Part shown: piece by piece, positions 1 to 10,600 of the stretch
Layout: the number at the start of each line of letters is the position of its first letter
Numbering within the stretch: the stretch's first letter is position 1
NCBI GenBank assembly: GCA_014529385.2
Contig: CM043958.1
Location: forward strand, 156,463,293 to 156,527,292
From: Adiantum capillus-veneris
Lineage: Eukaryota > Streptophyta > Polypodiopsida > Polypodiales > Pteridaceae
DNA: 64,000 bases
Direction of reading: 5' to 3'
The notes under the pieces: generated by a model
Database searches by the model: none
The model's input: the letters and a program-made list of their open reading frames with translations, nothing else
Told to the model about the DNA's origin: nothing
Program-made: the position numbers and the translations under genes

Positions 1-1060
1 GGAGCACTACCAACCGAGAAAGCCACTATCTTTCTCCAATTGATCAATGCACCTGATGTACAACAAAAGGTCTCAATAGCCTGCTCACACCTGTGAAGGT
101 TGGCCTCCTGGCCCTCCAAGTATAAAGCTGAGTTGTTTGCAAACTCAACATCCAGTAGCTCCTTGCCCCGAATAGGGAGCACTAAGCCATGTAGACCAAC
201 TTGCTGTGAAGCCAAAAATCTGCTCATCTCCTCAACATAGAACAGAAAGAGGAAGGGGGCAAGAGGTCAACCCTATCTAACCAAACGTGCAAGCATGAAG
301 TAATCTCCTCTACCACCTGCCAAAAGTACCTTACTGTGTGTCCGTCTATAAAGAGATGACACACCTCTGATCTAGGCATCTAAGAAGCCCATCCTGCGTA
401 GAGTGTCCTCCAAAAAGTCAAAGCCAACTCTATTGTAGGCCTTCTCAAAATTAAGAAGAAATATCACCAGATTCTCACCATAGAGACGCGCAAGGGCAGA
501 TGCCTCCCAAAGTGTAAAGATGTTGTAAAGGATACTACGCTCCTTGAAAAAACCTGTCTGAGTCCCATGTATAATGCTCTCTAGAAGTGGTTGAGTCCTC
601 AAACTCAGAGGTTTGGCAAGAATTTTGTAGGCTGAGTTGAGGATGGTGATGGGCCGCCACTCTCGTATCTCATCCAAGGAGCCACCCTCCCTTGGGAATG
701 AGGTAAATCAGACGCATCTCTCCTTTGTAGAGGATGTACTGAAAAGCGATGCACAGATCTGAGCCAAGCAAGTCCCAGTACTCAAAGAAAAAGCTAGGAG
801 TCAAACCATCCTCGCTTAGAAAGCTACCACAGGGAAGTGCTCTGAGGGTCGTGTAGAGCTCCTATAACTGAAGAGGTAGCTCAAGCCTCTGTTGAATCTC
901 CTCAATCACAAGTCAAAGAATTTGTGCCCAAACCTACTCTGTGCATGCATCCTGACGCTCTGACTAAGGCTCTGCTGACAGCAGGTCACTGTAAAAGTCA
1001 GTAGCACACATGTCCTCTGGCTCTGAAGAATCTGACCAGTCTGGCCTCCTCAACTGGCTG
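1..1060 (-). pseudogene. LINE ORF2 reverse transcriptase, N-terminal part (copy 1)
   Basis: The minus-strand translation matches the intact RT frame at 35256-36191 of copy 2. The clearest block (372-677) carries ITILNSAYKILAK and a degraded FEKAYNRV block corresponding to the RT palm motif FEKAYDGV in copy 2. The active-site box, which reads FADD in copy 2, has both aspartates replaced by asparagine here (about positions 130-145), so the enzyme would be inactive. Several stops and a missing stretch relative to copy 2 confirm pseudogene status. The RT C-terminus lies before position 1. Confidence 0.8.
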
Positions 1061-1920
1061 ACCTTGGCATGCACATGTCAGGGTCCCGTTTTCTCAAAGA
1101 TATCCCCTGTCAATCTGTCACCCACCTGGGTCCACTGAGATGCATGTCAATGAAAAGCAAACTCATGGCACCTCTCCTCTGTGCTGGCAAGCTCCTGGCG
1201 AGCATGCTGCAACTACTCATCCAACCAAGGACTGTCTGGATGCTGCTCCTTCATCCTCTGCAAGGAAGCAACACCCCGTCAAAGATGCTCCTCCTCCTCT
1301 CTCGGTGCATCCATGCAGGTCATAGACTTCTGAAGAAATAGCCGACTAAACTGAGCAAGTCTAGAGGCCACTCTGTCAATAGGAGAGTCATGCATGTCTA
1401 GGCCCTCTGTCCAAAGAGCCACCACTCACTCTCTGAGCACAGAGTCTAGCAAGACTCTGATGACAACAGGTCAAGGTAAAAGTCAATAGCAACTACATGC
1501 ATTTTCTTTGGCTCTGAAGCAACTCACTCATCAGGCTTCCTCAACTAGCTGACCCTAGCATGCGCATGTTGGGGTCCCACTATCTCAAAGAAAGCCCTTG
1601 TCACTCTGTCACCCACCTTGGTCCACTAAGACACTTGTCAATGGAAAGCAACTCATGGTGCCTCTCCTTTGTGCTTGCAAGCCCCTGGCGAGCCTGTTGT
1701 AACTGCTCCTCCAACCAGGGATTGTCTGGATGTTGCTCCTGCATCCTCTGCAAGGGAACGACACCTTGTCAGAGATGCTGCTCCTCCTCTCTCGCTGCAA
1801 CCAGCCGAGCCGTAGACTCCTAAGAAATATTCAACTAAGTTGAGCAAGTATAGAGGCTACTCTGACAGTAGGAGAGTCCTGCATGTCTAGGTCCTCTGTC
1901 CAAAGAGCCACCACTCACTC
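970..1920 (-). repeat. Older tandem duplication inside LINE copy 1 (about 485-bp unit)
   Basis: The segment starting near 970 (GCTGACAGCAGGTCACTG...) recurs in diverged form near 1455 (GATGACAACAGGTCAAGG...). Both copies run through the same landmarks: the tract matching the copy-2 sequence GACTGACCTTGGCATG, then the CTGTCACCCACCT...GGTCCACT block. Divergence is much higher than in the 1006-bp duplication further right, so this event is older. Confidence 0.7.
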
Positions 1921-2606
1921 TCTGAGCACAAAGTCCAGCATGACCCTCTTAGGGATGCATAGCATCGTGCTCCCCTCCTTTGTCTATCTGTCATTGTGAG
2001 GATCACTGGTGTGTGGTCCGAAAAATAAGTCCCAGCCAGAATGCAAATTGTCCCACCCAAGTCATAGAAGTGGTCAGTAGTGTAGAAGAGATCTATCCGA
2101 GATAGATTCACTCCTCCCATTTTGCAGTCAGAGAAGGCCACGCTGTTTAGGGGCTTCACAAAGCTAGAATGTTGCCACACATCTAAAACCCACATACATA
2201 ACCTCTTCCAAGCTGCCAACTCAACTCCATGCATAGTAATATGGCTACCTCCAATCCTGTCAGAGGGGTCATCCAACATGTTGAAGTCAACCCCAATGCA
2301 CCATTTCTCTGCCTGCGGCAGAGACTCTACAATATGAGATAAAAATTTTGCACGTGCACTCACCACATTGGGTGCATAGATGTTTAGGAAGCCCATGAGG
2401 CGACCCTAAACCTGCACAATATCCATTGAGCTTTGCCAGGCACAATAATCCCTCTGTCCACAATGGCCTGCTGCCAAGAGTCCACAATAGTCATACATAT
2501 CCCTCCCTGGATGCCACCAGGTCCTCATGCCGCCCGCGCAAAAGCTAACCACAGCATCTAATGCAACTCTCACATAGATGATGCTCCTGTAGCATAAGAA
2601 GGTCAA
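1601..2606 (-). repeat. 1006-bp tandem duplication, first unit
   Basis: Positions 1601-2606 are repeated almost without change at 2607-3612. Differences are few: one codon in the ORF at 1887-2396 (Ala versus Ser at SVAFSDCK/SVSFSDCK), one near its end (Gln versus Arg), and one in the ORF at 1653-1847. The junction at 2607 joins ...AAGGTCAATC to ACTCTGTCACCC, with only a 2-base TC overlap between donor sequences. That points to an end-joining or replication-slippage event. Confidence 0.95.
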
Positions 2607-3612
2607 TCACTCTGTCACCCACCTTGGTCCACTAAGACACTTGTCAATGGAAAGCAACTCATGGTGCCTCTCCTTTGTGCTTGCAAGCCCCTGGCGAGCC
2701 TGTTGTAACTGCTCCTCCAACCAGGGATTGTCTGGATGTTGCTCCTGCATCCTCTGCAAGGGAACGACACCTTGTCAGAGATGCTTCTCCTCCTCTCTCG
2801 CTGCAACCAGCCGAGCCGTAGACTCCTAAGAAATATTCAACTAAGTTGAGCAAGTATAGAGGCTACTCTGACAGTAGGAGAGTCCTGCATGTCTAGGTCC
2901 TTCGTCCAAAGAGCCACCACTCACTCTCTGAGCACAAAGTCCAGCATGACCCTCTTAGGGATGCATAGCATCGTGCTCCCCTCCTTTGTCTATCTGTCAT
3001 TGTGAGGATCACTGGTGTGTGGTCCGAAAAATAAGTCCCAGCCAGAATGCAAATTGTCCCACCCAAGTCATAGAAGTGGTCAGTAGTGTAGAAGAGATCT
3101 ATCCGAGATAGATTCACTCCTCCCATTTTGCAGTCAGAGAAGGACACGCTGTTTAGGGGCTTCACAAAGCTAGAATGTTGCCACACATCTAAAACCCACA
3201 TACATAACCTCTTCCAAGCTGCCAACTCAACTCCATGCATAGTAATATGGCTACCTCCAATCCTGTCAGAGGGGTCATCCAACATGTTGAAGTCAACCCC
3301 AATGCACCATTTCTCTGCCTGCGGCAGAGACTCTACAATATGAGATAAAAATTTTGCACGTGCACTCACCACATTGGGTGCATAGATGTTTAGGAAGCCC
3401 ATGAGGCGACCCTAAACCTGCACAATATCCATTGAGCTTTGCCAGGCACAATAATCCCTCTGTCCACAATGGCCTGCTGCCAAGAGTCCACAATAGTCAT
3501 ACATATCCCTCCCTGGATGCCACCAGGTCCTCATGCCGCCCGCGCAAAAGCTAACCACAGCATCTAATGCAACTCTCACATAGATGATGCTCCTGTAGCA
3601 TAAGAAGGTCAA
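2607..3612 (-). repeat. 1006-bp tandem duplication, second unit
   Basis: This is a near-identical copy of 1601-2606. At its right end the sequence continues into unduplicated LINE sequence (AATCTCTCCTCCCAC...), which matches copy 2 near 42460. The near-identity suggests recent duplication; a sequence-assembly artefact is the main alternative. Confidence 0.95.
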
Positions 3613-3720
3613 TCTCTCCTCCCACAAGGCATCGATGAAGCTCTTGAAATAGTCAACCCCTCTATCGTTGAAATTGGGGCTCACCTAATCCCTCCGCGTT
3701 CCATGAGACGATCTTCATGG

Positions 3721-5600
3721 CGAGCGAGAGAGAACTGATGCTCCAGCAGCAGCTAACCCTGTTACCTTTGAGGCGGGCTTAGATGGGGAGTAATCCGCAT
3801 CCAAGCATCCCCCAAATAGGCGTGGCTGCAAAGAGTGTCTAGCCCTAGCCCAAGAAGAACGAGTCATGTGCAAGGCAGGCTCCTCTGTCCAGGAGTCCTC
3901 ATGTATGTGTACATAACATGGAGGGCTCTGCATGTCAGCAAAAAAGTGAACCACAATGTGTCTACATCCTGCTAAGTTTGGAGGCATCACTAAAAACTTG
4001 GCCAACGGTCACAGAGTCTGAACCAAGTCTGTAACCCCTAGGTCTCCCATGTGGTGAGATAACTCTAAGGCCAATACTTGCAGCCACTCCAACACTGAGT
4101 CTAAAGTCCACACGTTGGTCCCTTCCGCATAGGGGAAAAGAGAAGCCAACCCCTGATTCCAGGGCCTCTATCCCTCTACATGCAAGGAACATTACATTAA
4201 CTCTGAAGCAAGTTGCCTCAAAGTCTTGTGAGGGGTCACCCAGGAATCGTGTAAAGTCATAGGCAAAGAAATCCCATCGACGACGAATGTTGAATCTTGC
4301 CAGTTCACAAGGAACTGCTACAAAGGGGGACGTTTGCACCAGAAGGGGTCTATGCAAGAAAGGTTGTCCCTCTCTCGCCAAGCGACTCATGGAAAAAGTG
4401 CTACAAAGAGATCTGCTAGCAGCCGAGGATGGTACTGCTCCTTGGGATGACTGCAAGAGAAGGGGCGGAAGGAGATGTGGAAGTAGGGGCGCTCGAGGGA
4501 GAGGGAGGAGAGGGGGGTAGGGAGCGATAGAGGAAGGAGGTCAAGGTGGAGAGGCGGAGGGAGGTGGCGGAGGGAAAATCGAGGGGAGGAGGGGCTGTCG
4601 GAGGTGAGGCTGAGGTGGAGGGTGGAGCAGGGACCTCGTCCTGTTGAAGAGGGTCAAAATGGTTCCATGTGGGAACCCACTACTGCTGGACTGGAGTCTG
4701 GGGACCACTCTGAGTACCAAGCTAGCGTGGTGGCCCCTATCAACATCGACCACGGACATGTTGCCAGCCCTCCTCAGCTTCAGCCCCAGGCTTGGAGGGT
4801 GGCTCTGCCTGCGTACCCTGTGACTTTGTCTGCTACTACTTCTGGCTAGCCGTTGACGACTGGGGCTGAGCCTGCGGTGTAGGTTGGGGTCTCCTTTGTA
4901 GACAGGCCTTTGCAAGATGGCCCATCTGACAACAAATAAAACATTGATTCAGGAGGCTTGAATACTCCACGCTCTGACAGAACCAACCTCCACTCACCCG
5001 AGGCAATAGGATGACCTTTGGGAGAGTGTGGGTGTCGCGAACCAGAACACGTACTATGGGGATTACGGCTGCCTTGGCAGCTACATAGGCTGTTGTGTGA
5101 GGTGTCTCCAAGGAAATCCCAATCAGTGAGCCTATCCTAGAAAGGAGTGGAAGGTACTCCCTCCACACGCTGGGGAAGCAGACTGAAATGGGTAGGTATG
5201 CCTCCTCAACAAGAACTTCGATAGCTGGGTCAAACCCGTGGCATCACTGTCAAAAGTGTGCTCGAACTACTGGGATGGCCAAGGGGCTCATCAAAATGAT
5301 CTTGGATGCCATCTTGGGAGTCCCAAACTCTATTTGGTAGTAGCCATGCCCGAGAAATTGAACATCGAGAATCTTGACCACCTCAGCTAGAAGGTGGGCC
5401 CGAAGGAGATCACGCACCTCTCCTCTACTAGGGCGGGTGTCGATGATCTTGCAGAGGATGGAGGTTGCTTGGAGGCACTCCACCTCTACGGCTAGGATAG
5501 CTTGCTCTATTGGCGAGAGACAAAGTCGGATGGTGGGCTCTGCAGGGTTGGGCTAGGGGGCTTCTGGAGAGTCCCTCTGGGGCAGAGCATGAGCCTCCAT
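3721..5600 (-). pseudogene. LINE ORF1, DUF4283 and CCHC zinc-knuckle protein (copy 1)
   Basis: The chosen start is the ATG at 5600-5598 (MEAHALPQRD). The frame then runs through a DUF4283-like segment (5483-5250, including EVRDLLRAHL and FLGHGYYQIEF), interrupted by an upstream in-frame TAG and two TGA codons near 5250. After those stops it continues in the same frame with FDPAIEVLVEEAY and SVWREYLPLLSRIGSLIG. A C-x2-C-x4-H-x4-C knuckle, CFICCQMGHLAKAC, lies near 5080-4920, followed by a Pro/Gln-rich tail. Further downstream frames (4456-3962 and 4005-3715) are the C-terminal part; the last piece matches copy 2 at 42608-42802. Plant L1 ORF1 proteins of this type bind RNA and coat the transcript. 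The frame is broken and not functional. Confidence 0.75.
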
Positions 5601-6005
5601 CTGTGTCTATTGCTAACAAAAGAGCAGTAGGGATGAAGATGAGGGCAAGCATTGTTGGAGATAGCGCACTGAACCGCGATTGAGCAGCAGGGTGAGTACT
5701 TCGAGCAAAATCGGGGGAGGGGGGCATGGATTCTCAATAGTGGGTTGTGATGCAGGTAGCGAGGGGGGGGGAGTGTGCAAGGGCTGGGGGCAGCAAACGA
5801 ATGGGGAGGAGGTGGCAATGGCGAGCAGCGGTGGCGAGGGGGAGCGGTTGAGCAAAGCACGCTAGCTGGTCAATGCAGCGTGCAACGAGAGGTAGTGGCA
5901 GGTGGGGGAGCGTGAAACGTGAGAAGGGGTAGCGCACAACAAGGCATCACGAGGGTCATAGGGGTTGACAGGTGCAGGCAAACGGGGGTGCGATAGCAAC
6001 AACGA
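5601..6005 (-). other. GC-rich 5' region of LINE copy 1
   Basis: This purine-rich, GC-rich stretch (G-rich on the plus strand) lies upstream of ORF1, where a LINE 5' untranslated region and internal promoter would sit. The small reading frames here look compositional. The exact 5' end is not resolved. Confidence 0.4.
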
Positions 6006-7925
6006 GCTCAAGTGGCTATCTTTCTAGCTACATTTTAAGGTCTTCTTGTTCCAAAACTATGATTGTTGACACTTTAAGACTTTAAAGCTGCAAAATCTTG
6101 AAATTTTCAACCAATCTTGCAAAATTTTCTCATTACATGATGCTTTTGACACTCCAATGCACTTGGAAACCAAAATCTGGCAATTTTGCACACAAACAAA
6201 CCTCTTGCTCTTTATAAGATGATACTCTTATCTCCAAGTAGGCTTTATTTGTAGTTACGACACATAATATGGTTTGATTAGTTGTTTTTTAGCCAACACT
6301 CTTACTTATTATAACTGAGCATATATGATATCTTATTTTAGTTGTGTTTAACCCAACGGCTCTTACCTCTTAGGTAAGAGAAGGTCATTGGTCAATTTAG
6401 GCATAACTTGGTTGTGTTTGAGCTTTGGTTCTTACCTCCATATTCACATCCAACTATGTCTTTAGGGTCTCTTGATGTTCTAAAATTATAGTCTTACTTC
6501 CAAGAGACATAGATGGTGAATTGTCAACTATTGTTACTTGCTTGTTTATGAAATAGTTTTTTTAACCTCAAAGTAGACTAGTAGCTCCACTAGTGAAAGT
6601 TGTTTAAACTCTAAACTCTAGTATTCCTAGTTTGCATTGCACTTTTACAAAATCTAGATGTACTTGGGTACTTATAGCACCTTTATGCATGGGAGAACTA
6701 ACCGTACTATCCCATGAACATTCTATGACAAGTAGTAAAGCCCAAAGTAGTAGTAAAATGCGAAGAATATGGTGCAACAAAAGGAATAGGGATATCTGCA
6801 AGAGCTTCACCATGGCAAAATTGTATCCAAGCTCCAATGCAACACCTGTGAACATGGCTTCAATGGCAATGAAACTTGAATCAAGGAGCACTTGTTTGTT
6901 GTTGGAACACATGTGCCATATTGTGGAGCATCACCTATCGATAATTGGACTCAATTTGTAGGCCATGTAAAGCAGTGCAAAGAGAAAAGAGTGCTTCCTA
7001 GAAAATGCAAGACTGGGTGAGATATAGCTAGACCCTTTAACCTCGAATGGAATTATCCAAGGACATTGAAGATGAAAACACAAGTACGCTATGGTAAAGA
7101 GGCCAGTGTTTGGAGGTTTCTTTTTCAAGTGTCAAAATACATCATTGATCAACATAATGGTAATTTTCCCAAAGGGCTCAATGTTTTTTGAGGTGATTCG
7201 TACCTTATTAAAAGAGGAGACAATGAAATTCTTAACAAATACATATGAGCATGCCATCAACTGCTTAAGGGGACCCACAACCAACTACAAGGGTGTAGAC
7301 TTGAGAGAAGAACCATGGGCTCACATGGGTAGCATGTGCAGCCCATACATTGAACCTTATCTTGAAAGATATTGGAAAAAATCCATTTATGAAGTATCCT
7401 TTTCTAGATGCCAATGTGGTGAAATTTACTAGGGAACATTAATTCACCTATGCCAACAAGGCCCTCCAAATATTCTTTGAAACCCATTTTGCAATTGCAT
7501 ACTATGTTTTGATGGTCTATAGGCTATTAAAGCAGCATTGAGAGGTGGTTGCCAATCAAAGATGAGAGATATGGCTTTCAAAGCATCCAAGTTATCAAGC
7601 CACTACCAAAAGATGTGTGTCTCTTGTCCAATCACATATTCTCTGGTGTACTATAGAGAAGGTATGTGGCATTAGCAAGCCTTATGTGGAGTTCCTAACA
7701 ATTGTTCATACCAGTAAATTGTAATTGGTAAGATGTACTAGATCTCTGAAGCTATCAAGCAAACAAAAGAATATTATTAATTTATTGCTAGAGGGAAGGT
7801 GTAAGTAGAAAGGGATGAAGAAAGACATTTATTGACCCATGGATCAACACTACGGCATAACTCAATTTTTGTACCAAAGTCTTATTTTTTGAGAGTTATG
7901 GAATGATCCCAATTATGGTTAAAAA
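6006..7925. other. AT-rich stretch with no recognised feature
   Basis: I see no transposon hallmark, RNA gene or convincing coding region. A 113-codon open frame on the plus strand at 7091-7432 (starting MVKRPVFGG) is the longest, but I do not recognise it. The surrounding frames carry stops, so it is at best a relic. Confidence 0.5.
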
Positions 7926-8075
7926 CATCATTTGTAATGAGTAGCTATTCTAGTTTCAGAAGCCGGGGTGCGATGGCACTTCTAGATTGTAAATACAAAG
8001 CATCATTTGTAATGAGTAGCTATTCTAGTTGCAGAAGCCGGGGTGCGATGGCACTTCTAGATTGTAAATACAAAG
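7926..8075 (+). repeat. 75-bp direct tandem duplication
   Basis: Positions 7926-8000 and 8001-8075 are almost identical, from CATCATTTGTAATGAG to GTAAATACAAAG. The only difference noticed is TTTCAG versus TTGCAG. It looks like a recent local duplication in non-coding sequence. Confidence 0.95.
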
Positions 8076-8312
8076 CCATCTGACCCATTAAACTCTATTT
8101 TTGGTATAACCTATGGTAGCCTTAGTATATAAGGTACCTAGATCATTTTGTAAAGGAGAATTTTATCTTAATCAAAGTTTTGAGCTACCATCAACTATGT
8201 GTGAGAGAGAAAAAGAGAGAGAGTGTGTGTGTGTGTGTGAGCTTCATCCTGACACTACTCCCTACTTGCTCATCGCATTGGAGATTCAACTGCACCATTA
8301 CAATAGGACCAG
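8076..8312. other. Short non-coding stretch with GA/GT microsatellite
   Basis: It contains a short purine-rich microsatellite (GAGAGAAAAAGAGAGAG then about seven GT repeats) at roughly 8202-8239. No gene is supported. Confidence 0.6.
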
Positions 8313-9320
8313 TTAGACATCATACTTGTATGATGTCTAAAGGACAATTTTAGGGACCAAAGTTGACATTAGAGCTTACCAGGGTGTTTAGCACCACAAA
8401 ACAAGCTTAGAGACCAAGTTTCATCCAATTTGGAGCACATAGACATCATAGCGTTTCAAGTCAAGATCTGAAAGTCCACATGCACTTTTGACCACACAAG
8501 AGGTTTGAATGATGATTTAAGCTTGTTTGCAAAATTTCTTCTCATTTGGACACATATCTTTGAATTTAAGAAGAGTTTTGCAATTTCAAGAAGATAAAAG
8601 TGAAAAGTGGTGATTTGTGCATTTTTTATATCCAATTTTTTTTGTGAGCATATATTCTTGCTGTACTCATCAAGGAGCATCTTAGGTAGAAACAAAAGTG
8701 AAATCTGAGCCAAAAGACATCATACATGTATGAAGACCTATAGGCCAGATTTGGGTCAAATCAGACATCTGAGTATACCCTAGTGCCCTAAAGCATAAAA
8801 GAAGTCTCTAGCAAAAATTTCATTGCATTTGGAGCAAATTTGGACTAAAAAGTGCCAAAAGACAGAAATTGGGCAAGGTTCGTGCTTGTATTGACCATAA
8901 CTTGCACAAAAAGTGTTGAAACTGTATTCTGAAAGTTGCTGAGAGTTGCTTGAGTGATAAAGAGTCTTTGGGATAAAAGTCACCTCATTTTTCCACAAAA
9001 GACATCACACGCGTCTGATGTCTCAAGTCCCAAATTAGAGACCAAAACTTATATATGAGCTTATTAAAGTGTTTGCCATCACAAAATAGGCCTAGATACC
9101 AAGTTTCATTCAATTTGGATCACTTTTGGCTTATCTAACCTCCCATGGAAGTTGTAAGCAACCATATTGAAAAAAGAGTGATAGACCAGACTAAAAGTGT
9201 TAGAATCACAAATTGAAACTTGCAGCAGTTAGAGTATATCAAGGAGAGTTTACAGTTAAAGTTTGGAGCAATTCAGAGTCAGGAGACATCGTACGCGTTT
9301 TAAACATAGTTTTGACTTTT
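8313..9320. repeat. Leader-like stretch with recurring GACATCATAC palindromes
   Basis: At 8313-8340, TTAGACATCATAC and its exact reverse complement GTATGATGTCTAA are separated by two bases. Degenerate copies occur near 8447, 8712-8736, 9000-9023 (GACATCACACGCGTCTGATGTC) and 9282. Text between them is also loosely repeated: ...CCAAGTTTCAT(C/T)CAATTTGGA appears near 8413 and 9099, and ATTTCATTGCATTTGGAGC near 8815. This looks like an old tandem array or the long untranslated leader of the gag-bearing element that begins near 9772. No protein is supported. Confidence 0.6.
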
Positions 9321-9771
9321 TCCTAACCCTAGAATCCCATTCCAAAATGAAATTCGGACACCAATAAGTGGACCAAATCATGTATCAAGTGTTGACACTC
9401 TAAAATCACCAGAATTGACCTACAGGAAGATTGAATGCGATAGAAGACTCTTTTGGCCATAACTAGCTCCTAATATCGAATTCAAAAACTTTTTTTATCA
9501 AAACGAAGCTCCAGAGTAGCTCTACAACATTTAGTGCAACCCGTGAATAACAAAGAAAGACCCTTTGGGTCATTCATTGTTGGTCAACATTCAAAAAAGT
9601 CGTTTAAGGACTCAAAATGCATCCGATACTTAGGGGTGTCTAAAAGTGACAATTTGAGAGAATTGTGAGAAAATGATCGTGGTTTTGGACATGGTTTTGA
9701 ATTTTTACTAAATAAAGCACTTGAACACATTGTGATAAGACTTCTTACATCAAGCTAGAGCTGTTAAGCTC

Positions 9772-10600
9772 ATGTCTACTTCATATTCAAACTCAGCTTA
9801 TACAAGCTCTGGGATCCTAGCAATACAGGAGCATCCCATAATGGATCTTCCAAACTTGCAATTGATAAAGACCAATTTTATTGAGAGAGTTTGGTTGACA
9901 GATCATGAGAGTGAAGGAATGTATAGATACATTGACGGTAGTGAGATCAACCTTTATAGGTGCTCAAAGCCATATCCAAAAGAGCTAACGGATTACAAGC
10001 TCTTATACGTCTATACATACGAAGTCCACTGTCAATGGAAATCTATAGTTGTTGACAAGTATGGATGAGAATACAGAGTTGTAGAAAGCATAAATCCACA
10101 GACTACATTAGAAATAGGTGGATATTTGGTCAATGAAGGACTACAAATACCTCCACCAAACACGAGAATTCCTATGAGAATTCCAAAAAGGGAGCCACCT
10201 GTATTCCCTCCTGGAGCGATAACGAGAGAAGGATTGGGAGAGTCTATGGTTAGACTTGTACACAATTGGCGAGTTAGACCGTCCCAAGTCCAAAAATGGA
10301 TGAACAAGAAATATTCTGGAGAGAAAGATCCGAGAGATCACATAGTGACTTTCAAAAGAGTAATTAGAGCAGAGAAAGTTATAGATTTTGCAACATAGTT
10401 TGCAGGATTTGGACTGACTATAAAAGATGACGTGGCTACATGGTTTGACTCAATGGAAATCCGTGATTGTGAGACTCTAGACAAGATGTTTGAAGAATTC
10501 TCGTAGAAAGGAATAGTTCACAATACAATCTCACAAATTCATAGATTCAAGCACACAGAGGGTGAATCAGTGCGCAAGCGGCATCACGGCTCAAGAGATA
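9772..10600 (+). pseudogene. Retrotransposon gag (capsid) N-terminal part
   Basis: One frame runs from the ATG at 9772 (MSTSYSNSAYTSSG) across three nonsense codons: TGA at 10066-10068, TAG at 10396-10398 and TAG near 10504. The core block reads DPRDHIVTFKRVIRAEKV, then FAGFGLTIKDDVATWFDSM, then KMFEEFS, and finally QIHRFKHTEGESV. This is the pattern of the Retrotrans_gag capsid family, which packages element RNA. All three stops are one step from Gln or Trp codons. A one-base loss near 10575 then shifts the frame into the repeated segment. Confidence 0.75.

Larger units (their letters stand above)
1601..3720 (-). pseudogene. LINE ORF2 endonuclease domain (copy 1, present twice)
   Basis: In copy 2 the endonuclease begins at MRIVSWNVQGLGG. 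The corresponding start here is near 3720 (minus strand), where CATGGCGAGCGAGAG follows GACGATCTT. Visible motifs are NIYAPN, GVDFNML (GGDFNM in copy 2), RIDLFYTTDHF and the catalytic-box relative FSDHTPV. These match the exonuclease/endonuclease/phosphatase fold of L1-type LINEs, which nicks target DNA for target-primed reverse transcription. Because of the 1006-bp duplication the middle and C-terminal part (1887-2396 and 2893-3402) occur twice. Stops separate the N-terminal block (3412-3684) from the rest. Confidence 0.85.
1..6005 (-). mobile_element. L1-like LINE, copy 1 (decayed, 3' end outside window)
   Basis: This is a non-LTR retrotransposon on the minus strand. Reading from high to low coordinates, it has a GC-rich 5' region, ORF1 (DUF4283-like domain then a CCHC knuckle), an ORF2 endonuclease, a linker, and the start of the reverse transcriptase. 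It aligns along its length with the better-preserved copy at 33202-42895; for example, positions 1-1060 match about 35412-36490. The 5' limit is placed where GC-rich sequence gives way to AT-rich sequence near 6005; no target-site duplication was found. Stops, frameshifts and two internal tandem duplications show it is dead. L1 clade is inferred from the DUF4283/CCHC ORF1, the apurinic-type endonuclease and the zf-RVT tail seen in copy 2. Confidence 0.85.

Noticed and set aside
4287-4849. Plus-strand frames across LINE ORF1
   Set aside because: Antisense shadows of ORF1 sequence; codon pattern and homology lie on the minus strand.
7091-7432. 113-codon plus-strand frame as a gene
   Set aside because: No recognised domain, no supporting exon context, neighbouring frames broken; kept only as a remark.
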